A stretch of 64,000 bases of DNA, taken from Haloarchaeobius sp. HME9146 (GTDB lineage Archaea; Halobacteriota; Halobacteria; Halobacteriales; Natrialbaceae). A program made the position numbers and the translations under genes. Each line of letters starts with the position of its first letter. Position 1 is the first letter of the stretch. The stretch covers positions 2,852,001 to 2,916,000 of the forward strand of contig NZ_JAODVR010000001.1 in assembly GCF_025399835.1 (NCBI RefSeq). Direction: 5' to 3'. Shown in pieces: positions 9,453 to 17,031 of the stretch. Below the pieces are notes generated by a model, which saw only the letters and a list, made by a program, of their open reading frames with translations, was not told the DNA's origin and did no database searches.

Positions 9453-10064
9453 ATGGCAGAGAAATCCAACGCCGAACTTCCGCCGCTTCCGTACGAGTAC
9501 GACGCACTCGAACCCGCCATCTCAGAGCAGGTCCTCACGTGGCATCACGACACGCACCACCAGGGCTACGTGAACGGCCTCAACGCGGCCGAAGAGACAC
9601 TCGCGGAGAACCGCGAGTCCGGCGACTACTCGTCGACGGCCGGTGCGCTCGGCAACGTGACGCACAACGGCTGTGGGCACTACCTCCACACCCTCTTCTG
9701 GGAGAACATGTCCCCGGAGGGTGGCGACGAGCCCGAGGGTGACCTCCGTGACCGTATCGAGGCCGACTTCGGCTCCTACGAGGGCTGGAAGGGCGAATTC
9801 GAGGCTGCTGCCTCCGCCGCCGGTGGCTGGGCGCTTCTCGTCTACGACCCGGTCGCCAAGCAGCTCCGCAACGTCAAGGTCGACAAGCACGACCAGGGCG
9901 CGCTCTGGGGCGCACACCCCATCCTCGCCTGCGACGTCTGGGAGCACTCCTACTACTACGACTACGGTCCGGACCGCGGTTCCTTCATCGAGGGCTTCTT
10001 CGACGTCGTGAACTGGGACAAGGTCGCCGAAGAGTACGAGAAGTGCACGGCGCACTTCGAGTAA
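9453..10064 (+). CDS. sod: Superoxide dismutase, Fe/Mn family
   Basis: 203 residues, normal length for the cytosolic Mn/Fe enzyme that converts superoxide to hydrogen peroxide and oxygen. The metal ligands are visible: the first His in SEQVLTWHHDTHHQGYV, the second in CGHYLHTLFWENM, and the Asp and His in CDVWEHSYYYDY. The start ATG at 9453 is chosen because homology (LPPLPYEYDALEP) begins about ten residues in; the open frame extends upstream only as an overlap of the kinase gene. The family's Fe and Mn forms cannot be told apart safely by eye; haloarchaeal members are usually Mn. Confidence 0.97.
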   Translation: MAEKSNAELPPLPYEYDALEPAISEQVLTWHHDTHHQGYVNGLNAAEETLAENRESGDYSSTAGALGNVTHNGCGHYLHTLFWENMSPEGGDEPEGDLRDRIEADFGSYEGWKGEFEAAASAAGGWALLVYDPVAKQLRNVKVDKHDQGALWGAHPILACDVWEHSYYYDYGPDRGSFIEGFFDVVNWDKVAEEYEKCTAHFE

Positions 10065-10093
10065 GCGACGAGTCGTACAACCACACGTTTTCT

Positions 10094-11866
10094 TTAGTCG
10101 TCGTCGACCTCGGGAGCGACGCGTCCGTGAGCCGCCGCCGTCCCCGTGACCTCGAATCGCGCACCGCCATCACGGCCGTCGGTCACCACGAGTGACCAGC
10201 CGTGCCCCTCGACGATGCTGCGGACGATGGAGAGCCCGAGGCCGGTCCCCTCCTCGTTGGTCGAGTAGCCGTCTTCGAGCACCTGCTCGCGCTCGGCTTC
10301 GGGGATACCCGGCCCGTCATCCTCGACGTAGAACCCCTGCTCGTCTCCGGGGAGCGGCCCGATGCGGACCTGCACACCGGGTGTGGTATGTTCCACACTA
10401 TTTCGAAACAGGTTCTCCAGCGCCCGACGCAACTGGCGTTGGTCCGCGAGGAACGAACAGTCGCCGTCGACGACGAGCGTCCCTGACCCGGTGTCGACGG
10501 TCTCCCAGGCGTCCCAGGCGAGCGACGCCAGGGAGACGGGTTCGGTCGCATCGACGGTCTGGCCGGCGCGGGCCAGTGCGAGCACGTCGTCGATGATGTC
10601 CCGCATCCGGTCGTGGGAGACGGTCACCTCGTCGAGGTGGGCGACGTTCCCCGTCTCTCGGGCGAGTTCCACGTAGCCCTCGGCGACGTTGAGGGGGTTC
10701 CTGAGGTCGTGACTGACGAGGCTCGCGAAGCGTTCCAGTTGCTCGTTCTGGCGTTCGAGTTCCTCCTCACGGGCCTTTCGGTCGGTGATGTCGTGGAGCA
10801 GGTAGAGGCGACCTACGTCGCGGCCCCGGCCGTCACGCTGTGGCGCGGCCTGCACGTCGAAGTAGCGCGTGTCGTACTCGTTCTCGACACCGACGGTCGT
10901 CCGAGAGTCCTCGCTGGCGCTGACGGCGACGGCCGCGACGGGCTGGTAGGAATCGTCCAGCACGCTGTCGAGGCGGTCCCCGAGTACGGACTGTCCCCGA
11001 AGGTCGAGCATGTCCCGGGCGGCCCCGTTGATGTCGACGAGTCGGTCGTCCTCGTCGAGCACGAACACCCCGTCGCGCATGTTCTCGACGACGGCCTCGC
11101 GGGCGACCGGGGAGAGGTCGAGAAAGCGGAACTGGAACATGGCCCAGGCGAAGGCGAGGCCGGAGGCGAACAGGCCGAAGGGCGTCGGGTCGAACGCCGT
11201 CAGGTCCGTGATGTAGAACGCGTTCGCGGTCCACGGCGCGGCGACGGCGATGACCAGTGCCTGCCCCTGCCGGCGGTACACGTCCTGGGCGTAGTAGAGG
11301 TACCGAAGCAGGTGGTACGTCCCGGCAACCAGCAGGGCAGTCCCGTAGGCGAACAGCGCCCAGAACCCGGGGCCGTGGCTGAACCGGTGCCCGCTGATGG
11401 AGGCGGTCTCGCCCGGAGGAAGGGCCGCTGCCGGGGTCACGTCCGTCCAGAAGACCTCGACTGCCGGATACGCGAACACGAGGGCAACCGCGACGGCACC
11501 GACGAGCGCGAACAGGCCGATTCTGGGTCGCGTCAGCCGGTTCCCCTTGCCGGTGTACTCCAGGACGAGCGCGTACCAGGCGGGGATGATGGTGACGACA
11601 GCGACGTACAGCAGTTTGCTCAACAGCAGCGAGAGCCCGGTTCCCGGGACCAGCGAGGAGCCGAGAACCGTCGCGAACCACAGCGCCATCGAGAGCATGA
11701 ACACCGTCAACGGGCGAGAACCGGCTGCTGGCCGGTTCCGCCACGCGATGGCGGCGACCACGAGCGAGATGGGGATACCGACGCTGAACACCGCCTGGAG
11801 GGAGAACCTGACGACGGGTGGGAGCGTCGAGAGCGGACCGAGCGGGGTCGCGGCCCAGACGTTCAT
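10094..11866 (-). CDS. 7TM-PAS sensor histidine kinase
   Basis: 590 residues on the minus strand. Seven membrane helices fill residues 20-230 (with VLEYTGKG), a PAS domain spans about 240-355, a short coiled linker follows, then the phospho-acceptor in LVSHDLRNPLN near residue 384 and an intact HATPase domain with EDDGPGIP and GTGLGLSIVRSI. Unlike the 4822/7678 pair, it has the SHDLRNP-type box. Its closest relative here is the gene just upstream on the same strand at 11911. All catalytic residues are present. The partner regulator and signal are unknown. Confidence 0.92.
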   Translation of the reverse strand: MNVWAATPLGPLSTLPPVVRFSLQAVFSVGIPISLVVAAIAWRNRPAAGSRPLTVFMLSMALWFATVLGSSLVPGTGLSLLLSKLLYVAVVTIIPAWYALVLEYTGKGNRLTRPRIGLFALVGAVAVALVFAYPAVEVFWTDVTPAAALPPGETASISGHRFSHGPGFWALFAYGTALLVAGTYHLLRYLYYAQDVYRRQGQALVIAVAAPWTANAFYITDLTAFDPTPFGLFASGLAFAWAMFQFRFLDLSPVAREAVVENMRDGVFVLDEDDRLVDINGAARDMLDLRGQSVLGDRLDSVLDDSYQPVAAVAVSASEDSRTTVGVENEYDTRYFDVQAAPQRDGRGRDVGRLYLLHDITDRKAREEELERQNEQLERFASLVSHDLRNPLNVAEGYVELARETGNVAHLDEVTVSHDRMRDIIDDVLALARAGQTVDATEPVSLASLAWDAWETVDTGSGTLVVDGDCSFLADQRQLRRALENLFRNSVEHTTPGVQVRIGPLPGDEQGFYVEDDGPGIPEAEREQVLEDGYSTNEEGTGLGLSIVRSIVEGHGWSLVVTDGRDGGARFEVTGTAAAHGRVAPEVDDD

Positions 11867-11910
11867 CGTCGGGGGGTTCTCGACAGCGTCACTTAGATTC
11901 GCCGGCCATG

Positions 11911-13686
11911 TCAGTCGACCACGGCACCGGTGAACTCGAAGCGGGCACCACCAGCCGAACTCTCGGTGACCGCGACACTCCAGCCGTGGGCGTCCGCGAT
12001 GGACGCGACGATAGCCAGTCCGAGGCCAGTTCCGTCGTCTCCGGAGTAGCCGGCCTCGAGGACGTGTTCACGCTCGTCGATGGGAATCCCCGAGCCGTCG
12101 TCCTCGACGTAGAACCCCTGCTCGTCGGCGCGCAGGAGCGATTCGGCCGAGCCGAGGGTGCCGACGCGGATCTGGACGCCGTCGGCAGACGCACCGTGTT
12201 CGACCGAATTTTCGAACAGGTTCTCGAACAACCGGAGTAGCCGTCTGCGGTCCGCCCTGACGTACTGGTCCGCCTGCACCGACAGGCTGGCGTTCCCGGT
12301 GTCGAGGTTGTTCCAGGCGTCCCGTGCGGCGTCCCGGAGTGGGTGGAACTCCTGGTCCTCGCCGGTGATGCTCTCGCCCTGCTGGGCCAGCGTCATCATG
12401 TCCTCGACGATGGCGTCCATGTCGGTCAGGGCCTGCCGCGTCTTGCGGAGTTCCCCGCGGTCGCCCTGTCGGAGCCCCCTGACCAGGCTCTCCTCGGCGG
12501 TCGCGAGCGGTCGACGAAGGTCGTGGCTCACGATGCTCGTGAACCGCTCCAGTTGCTCGTTCTGGCGCTGGAGTTCCTGCTCGCGGTGGGTGCGGTCGGT
12601 CACGTCCCTGACGATGAACAGGCGGCCGACGCGCTGGCCCTTCTCGGAGGCGAGTGGTGAGACCTCGATCTCGAAGTAGCGCCGACCCTCGGCGGTGTCG
12701 AGGCTGATCTCCTCGGTCAGGTCGTCGGCGTCGGCGTAGCGCTCGTACAGCGCCTCGTTGTCGCCGAGCACGTCCGCCAGCGACCGGCCGACGACCCGCT
12801 CGCCAGCGACGCCCAGTATCTCCTTGGCGCGAGGGTTCACCTCGACGAACTGGTCGTCGGTGTCGAGCACGAACACGCCGTCGGTGATGTTGTCGAGGAC
12901 GGTCGCGCGGGCGACCGGCGCGACCTCGGTCAGCCCGAACCGGAAGATGCCCGCGACGAGGGCGACGCCGCTGATGGCGAACATGACCGGCGTGAAGTCG
13001 GGGACGCGAGTGAACCCGACGAGCGGGGTGAGGTCCGGGACCGAACTCCCGGCGGCGGTGAGCCCGAAGAACGCGACGTTCCCGACCAGCGGCGTGAGGG
13101 CGGCGATGCCCATCGAGAACGCCTGGCCGCGGTACAGCGACTTCGAGCGCGAGACCTGCCGGAAGACGAGCACGGCCCCCGCCAGCGTGAGCAGGTAGCC
13201 GTAGGCGAAGTGGAAGTAGTACGGAATCCCGTAGCCGTCACCGTACTGGATGACGGTGTCGGTGCCCGGCTGGACGTTGCTCCACCAGAGCGAGTGCATC
13301 GGGGCCGTCCAGACGAGGACGTTGACCCCGATGGGGACGATGGCGAGCACGGCCAGCAACCGGATGTTGACGAGGTCCTCCCGACCGGCGTAGCGAAGCG
13401 CCAGCACGAACCACGCCGCCACCACGACGGGAATGCCCAGGTACACAAACTGAGAGCCCCGGAGGGCGAATTCGTAGGAGCCGCTCAGGACGCCGTACCG
13501 GTAGACCAGCGACCCGACCTCCCAGACGATGGACGACACCATCATCACAACCAGCGGTCGAGCGATGGGTTTGTGTCTGTTCTGCCAGGCCAGCGTCGCC
13601 GCGGTCACCGAGGCGAGGATCGAGAGGACGAGCACGAGGTCGTAGAGCCCGTACGTGACGCCCCCGATAGTAAACAAACCACTCAT
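11911..13686 (-). CDS. 7TM-PAS sensor histidine kinase
   Basis: 591 residues from the ATG at 13686; an upstream extension of 23 residues is rejected because the membrane domain starts directly after MSGLFTIGG. Seven membrane helices, a PAS domain (about 235-350), the phospho-acceptor in IVSHDLRRPLA near residue 385, and an HATPase domain with EDDGSGIP and GTGLGLAIVASI are all present. It is the tandem paralogue of the next gene downstream and is 44 bases from it, so the two may be cotranscribed. A perfect TCATTAATGA palindrome sits eight bases before the start codon and may be a control site. Confidence 0.91.
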   Translation of the reverse strand: MSGLFTIGGVTYGLYDLVLVLSILASVTAATLAWQNRHKPIARPLVVMMVSSIVWEVGSLVYRYGVLSGSYEFALRGSQFVYLGIPVVVAAWFVLALRYAGREDLVNIRLLAVLAIVPIGVNVLVWTAPMHSLWWSNVQPGTDTVIQYGDGYGIPYYFHFAYGYLLTLAGAVLVFRQVSRSKSLYRGQAFSMGIAALTPLVGNVAFFGLTAAGSSVPDLTPLVGFTRVPDFTPVMFAISGVALVAGIFRFGLTEVAPVARATVLDNITDGVFVLDTDDQFVEVNPRAKEILGVAGERVVGRSLADVLGDNEALYERYADADDLTEEISLDTAEGRRYFEIEVSPLASEKGQRVGRLFIVRDVTDRTHREQELQRQNEQLERFTSIVSHDLRRPLATAEESLVRGLRQGDRGELRKTRQALTDMDAIVEDMMTLAQQGESITGEDQEFHPLRDAARDAWNNLDTGNASLSVQADQYVRADRRRLLRLFENLFENSVEHGASADGVQIRVGTLGSAESLLRADEQGFYVEDDGSGIPIDEREHVLEAGYSGDDGTGLGLAIVASIADAHGWSVAVTESSAGGARFEFTGAVVD

Positions 13687-14144
13687 GTATCGTTCATTAA
13701 TGATTGTTCGGTAATAGATAGGTGCTTCGGCCGTTAGCCCCCGCCCCACCGTCAACCCACCAGCGACCGGTTTGCACCCACCAACACCGGCGGACAGCGC
13801 CCTGGATGGGTACCATAGTCACACCGACTCGTCCCCCGTGCTCCATCCATAAAAATATATTTTACTCGACAGTTTTATGCGGGATAGCCCTCCTCGTCTA
13901 CACGCCGCCGGGCCAGACACCACCACTGCAATGCCACACGACCCTGCGATTCCACACGACACTGCCATGTCACAACCTGTCATCCTGCTGTCCCGTGTCA
14001 CGGCGTCGGCGCGCACGGCGTGGGAACCCGCTGCACCCGAGTAGGTCCCCACACCCTTCATAACCACCCTTCCACAGCGACAGACCCGCACAGCGTCGGC
14101 CAACAACCGGACCGTTTAGGGGCGGGAGCGTCCTACGCGTGACC
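13687..14144. other. Gene-free stretch with promoter-like AT tracts and a short tandem repeat
   Basis: No convincing gene lies in these 458 bases. It holds the promoter of the kinase to the left (palindrome TCATTAATGA at 13694-13703), an AT-rich block (CATAAAAATATATTTTACT, about 13848-13866), three imperfect 18-base tandem units at 13926-13979, and the promoter of the small gene at 14145. Its lower GC content stands out from the flanks. Confidence 0.6.
13926..13979. repeat. Three imperfect 18-bp tandem units
   Basis: The units CTGCAATGCCACACGACC, CTGCGATTCCACACGACA and CTGCCATGTCACAACCTG follow one another without gaps. The first two agree closely around CCACACGAC; the third is more diverged. 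They lie in a gene-free stretch and their role is unknown. Confidence 0.6.
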
Positions 14145-14411
14145 ATGCCCGTCCCGAAGTCGGAGTTCGAGAAACTCCACCCGTGTGACTTCTACACACC
14201 CGAGGAACTGTTCGACGACGACGAGATGTACACCGTCTACGAGATCGCCCGACTCCTGCAGGGGCTCGACACCGACGCCGACCTCGACCGCGACACCGAG
14301 GACATCCTGCTCGACTGGGCCATCCCGTGGGTCATGCGCAACGCCGACGACCTCGTCGTGGCGACCCCGCGGAGCGACGACGAACCCGGCTACTACGGCC
14401 TGAAGGAATGA
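14145..14411 (+). CDS. Small acidic haloarchaeal protein of unknown function
   Basis: 88 residues from the ATG at 14145; a GTG two codons earlier is possible. The sequence is acidic with no membrane segment and no cysteine pairs, and includes MYTVYEIARLLQGLD and DILLDWAIPWVMRNADD. I recognise it as a conserved haloarchaeal small protein, but not its function. Its stop codon overlaps the start of the P-loop ATPase gene (ATGA at 14408-14411), so the two are translationally coupled and probably act in one process. The DILLDWAIPW part could form a helix pair for binding a partner. Confidence 0.8.
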   Translation: MPVPKSEFEKLHPCDFYTPEELFDDDEMYTVYEIARLLQGLDTDADLDRDTEDILLDWAIPWVMRNADDLVVATPRSDDEPGYYGLKE

Positions 14412-15211
14412 GGCTGCTCGTCGCCGGCGACGCCCGCGTCGACGCCGGGAAGACGACGTTCTCGACCGGCCTGTGCGAGTACGTCGGCGCGACCGGCTTC
14501 AAACCCCGCGCCGGCAACGACTACTGGTTCGACCACGACGACTACCAGCGAGCCGTCGCGCAGGGCCGACTCTACGGAAAGGACGCGAAACGGCTCGCGG
14601 CCGCCAGCCCCGGGTCCCCGGACCCGGAGGACGTGAACCCCCTCCATCGGCTCTGGCGACCCTCGCCCGGCTCGGACTCGGGGATGCTCGGCGCGAGCCA
14701 CCGGCGGTTCGTCCTCGACCGGGTGGGCGACGAGTACGTCGTCAACGCGAACGCCGACGTCCCCGAGAGCGCCCGCGAGCACCTCCCCCTCGACGATGCC
14801 ATCGTGGTCGAGACGCTGGCTGAACTGAACGAGGTGATGACCGACCGCCACACGACGGCCTTCGACAGAATCCGCGAGGAGATACTGTCCCGTGACCGGG
14901 CCGTCGTCGAGTCCTACGCCGACATCGCGCTGCCCATCCAGGACGTTGCGTTCGACGCCGTGGCGGTGGTCGAACCCGAACGCGCACGGGTGTACGGCGG
15001 CGAGCGCTACGCGAAGGCCTGTGCGGTGGTCGGCGGGAGCACGCACGAAGGAAAACTGGAGGAGCGCGTCTCGGACGTCGTCTCGTACTGTGACCCGCTC
15101 GCGACGGTCGGGCTCCCCGCGCTCGGGAGCGACGCCAGGGCCGACCCGGAACGAGTCGCCGACGCGTACGAGGTGGCCTACGAGGCAGTCGTGACCGCCG
15201 CGCTCTCCTGA
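14408..15211 (+). CDS. Predicted P-loop ATPase/GTPase of unknown function
   Basis: 267 residues. The start ATG overlaps the stop of the preceding small gene. The N-terminus has a Walker A loop in a MinD/dethiobiotin-synthetase-like setting (GDARVDAGKTTFSTGL), followed by FKPRAGNDYWFDHDDY, where a conserved Lys and Asp could line a substrate site as in deviant P-loop enzymes. A C-terminal half with VVEPERARVYGG and VGLPALGSD follows. There are no membrane helices. Archaeal members of this group are listed only as predicted P-loop ATPases. Coupling to the 88-residue protein is the main clue to function. Confidence 0.75.
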   Translation: MRLLVAGDARVDAGKTTFSTGLCEYVGATGFKPRAGNDYWFDHDDYQRAVAQGRLYGKDAKRLAAASPGSPDPEDVNPLHRLWRPSPGSDSGMLGASHRRFVLDRVGDEYVVNANADVPESAREHLPLDDAIVVETLAELNEVMTDRHTTAFDRIREEILSRDRAVVESYADIALPIQDVAFDAVAVVEPERARVYGGERYAKACAVVGGSTHEGKLEERVSDVVSYCDPLATVGLPALGSDARADPERVADAYEVAYEAVVTAALS

Positions 15212-15239
15212 TTCGCCTGTTCTCCAGTCCGCTCCTGCC

Positions 15240-15824
15240 CTACCGTCGGAACGCCGAGGAGGCCATCTGCAGGGCGGCGTCGACGTGGCCGTACGGCTCG
15301 TTCGTCACGGACGGGCCGTGGCCGACGTGCATCTCCTCGAACTCCTCGTCGACCCGCTCTTTCACGCGCTCGATGCTCTCGATGAGCGCGCCGTGGTCGC
15401 CCTCCTCGAGGTCGGTTCGGCCGAAGCTGCCGTTCTGGAAGATGAGGTCGCCCGCGAACAGCACGCCCGCCTCGTCGCTGTAGAAGCAGAGGTGGTCGTT
15501 CTTGTGTCCGGGCGTGTGCAGCGCCTCGTACTCGTGGTCACCGATTGTCACCAGCTCGCCGTCGGCGATGGCGTGGTCGATGCCGGGCTGGTCGGTGTCG
15601 AAGCCCCACGCCTCGACGCCGAAGGCCTCCTTCACGTCGGCGAGGTTTCCCACGTGGTCGGGATGGGTGTGGGTCATCACGACGGCGTCGATGCCGCCAC
15701 GCTCCTCTATCTTCGAGACCACGTCGAAGTTCGCGCCCGCGTCGACCAGGACGCGGCGGTCGCCCGAGACGAGGAAGACGTTGCTCGTGAACGCCTGCAC
15801 GCCTGCGGCGAGGTTGGATATCAT
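15240..15824 (-). CDS. MBL-fold metallo-hydrolase (glyoxalase II-like)
   Basis: 194 residues with the metallo-beta-lactamase zinc motif THTHPDHVGN near residue 55, a further metal histidine in HTPGHKNDHLCF near 105, and an Asp in LFAGDLIF near 128, ending with MHVGHGPSV. All ligands of a two-metal site are visible. The fold covers thioester hydrolases such as glyoxalase II as well as nucleases and lactonases; the short length and lack of extra domains suggest a small soluble thioesterase-type hydrolase, substrate unknown. It is convergent with the P-loop ATPase gene. Confidence 0.88.
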   Translation of the reverse strand: MISNLAAGVQAFTSNVFLVSGDRRVLVDAGANFDVVSKIEERGGIDAVVMTHTHPDHVGNLADVKEAFGVEAWGFDTDQPGIDHAIADGELVTIGDHEYEALHTPGHKNDHLCFYSDEAGVLFAGDLIFQNGSFGRTDLEEGDHGALIESIERVKERVDEEFEEMHVGHGPSVTNEPYGHVDAALQMASSAFRR

Positions 15825-15896
15825 GTGCCTGCCTACTGGTGCGAGGCGTTTGACGGTTCCGCTCGCGGGTCGCGACGCGAGGATGGCGTCGGTCCG

Positions 15897-16238
15897 TCAG
15901 TCGCCGCCAGCCCCCACGAGGACCAGCTTTGCGACGTCGTCGTAGGGGTTCGTCAGCTGGCGTGTCTCCGCCGCAGAGACCCGAAGCGCCTCGTCCTCAC
16001 CGACGGTGACCGTCTCGTCGGCGAGGACCACGTCCACGCTGCCTGCGACCACGACGTACACCTCCTCTTGCCCGTCGTGAGAGTGGTCGTGTTCCTTGCC
16101 CTTGCAGCCCGGTTCCATCTCCATGATGGTCACGCCGACGTGCTCGGCGTCGAGGGCGTCACGGAGGAACCACATCCCGCCGTACTGCTCGTCCATCACC
16201 GAGTCCACGTCGTCGATGCCCGCTTTCGTGTAGCTCAT
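15897..16238 (-). CDS. Cupin-domain protein
   Basis: 113 residues from the ATG at 16238; the longer frame upstream is rejected because it is basic and low in similarity. One small beta-barrel cupin with the metal motif KEHDHSHDGQEEVYVVVAG near residue 52 is visible, so a metal ion is likely bound by the histidines and Glu. The second cupin motif is degenerate (TRQLTNPYDD). Single-domain cupins can be isomerases, dioxygenases or simple ligand-binding proteins, and nothing in the context chooses between these. It lies upstream of the MBL hydrolase on the same strand, separated by 72 bases. Confidence 0.85.
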   Translation of the reverse strand: MSYTKAGIDDVDSVMDEQYGGMWFLRDALDAEHVGVTIMEMEPGCKGKEHDHSHDGQEEVYVVVAGSVDVVLADETVTVGEDEALRVSAAETRQLTNPYDDVAKLVLVGAGGD

Positions 16239-16353
16239 GCGTGTGCCGGTACGGCTGCCCGCCGTATCAACGTGGGGCGGGACAGCCCATGGTGGTTCGT
16301 GCACTGGGGTGACGGAAGAAACACACTTCTGGCCAGAGGACCCAGAGGGAGGT

Positions 16354-16500
16354 ATGCGCGACGAAGCCGAGATCCGCGAGCAGTACGAGTTCCTCAAGGA
16401 CCAGCTCGACGACGAGGACATGAAACACGAGGGTGTGAAACAGATGTTCACGTACTACAAGCGGGCCCTCGGCTGGGTGCTCGAAGAGGAGCACATCTGA
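16354..16500 (+). CDS. 48-residue acidic micro-protein
   Basis: The start ATG at 16354 follows GAGGGAGG, a good ribosome-binding-like sequence. The product is helical and charged (AEIREQYEFLKDQLDDEDMKH then MFTYYKRALGWVLEEEHI split by a short turn), with no cysteine and no membrane segment, which suggests a two-helix hairpin. Codon use and acidity match haloarchaeal genes. No function is recognised. It lies between the divergent cupin gene and the exported protein gene that follows 26 bases downstream. Confidence 0.7.
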   Translation: MRDEAEIREQYEFLKDQLDDEDMKHEGVKQMFTYYKRALGWVLEEEHI

Positions 16501-16526
16501 AGCCACCTCGCACCGTATCTGCGAGT

Positions 16527-16994
16527 ATGAAACGTATCGGTCGACGGGGGGTACTGGCGGGAGCGGTCGCGATGGCCGCCTCGCTGGCGAGTCGACGGTC
16601 GGCACCACCCGACCGTCGCCAGGAACTGGTCGAGCAGTACCATCGGGGACAGGAGAACGTGGTCGCGTCGTCCCAGCAGTTGACACGTGGGCGGCAGCTC
16701 CTGGCGGGCGGTGCGGACGCCGACCTCGCCGGCGCGGTGTTCACCAACGCCCGGCTGACGGCCCAGCTCGCCGCCGACGCCTTCTACGATGTGAGTGCGA
16801 TGGCCGCCGGACTCGGCTACGAACGCGTCGTCAGGGACGCCGAAGTGGGGAACGCGTTCGCCACCAGTCTGGTGACGTGCTCGGACGCCTGGTACGACCG
16901 CAGTCGGTACGGGGGAGCCGACCCGGACTGTCCCGACCTGGACTGGGCTGGACTCACCGACGTGACCGACGTCCGGACCGCAGTCGGCCTGTAG
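16527..16994 (+). CDS. Predicted exported or membrane-anchored protein with a Tat-like leader
   Basis: 155 residues from the ATG at 16527. The N-terminus is MKRIGRRGVLAGAVAMAASLAS: a twin arginine followed by a hydrophobic core, as in haloarchaeal Tat substrates. The mature part is mostly helical, with two cysteines in the C-terminal third (VTCSDAW and PDCPDLDW). No catalytic motif or named family is recognised. The open frame runs back to 15285, but that part is the antisense shadow of the MBL and cupin genes. It could be a small helical-bundle extracytoplasmic protein. Confidence 0.7.
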   Translation: MKRIGRRGVLAGAVAMAASLASRRSAPPDRRQELVEQYHRGQENVVASSQQLTRGRQLLAGGADADLAGAVFTNARLTAQLAADAFYDVSAMAAGLGYERVVRDAEVGNAFATSLVTCSDAWYDRSRYGGADPDCPDLDWAGLTDVTDVRTAVGL

Positions 16995-17031
16995 CGTCGC
17001 ACTTTTCTCCCCGCCCCGACCACGCTGTGGC

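Noticed and set aside
10613..11896. A 427-residue plus-strand frame over the kinase at 10094
   Set aside because: An antisense shadow that arises from high GC content; the minus-strand frame has the complete kinase.
15285..16994. A 569-residue plus-strand frame before the Tat-like protein
   Set aside because: The first 410 residues are the shadow of the MBL and cupin genes; only the part from 16527 is kept.
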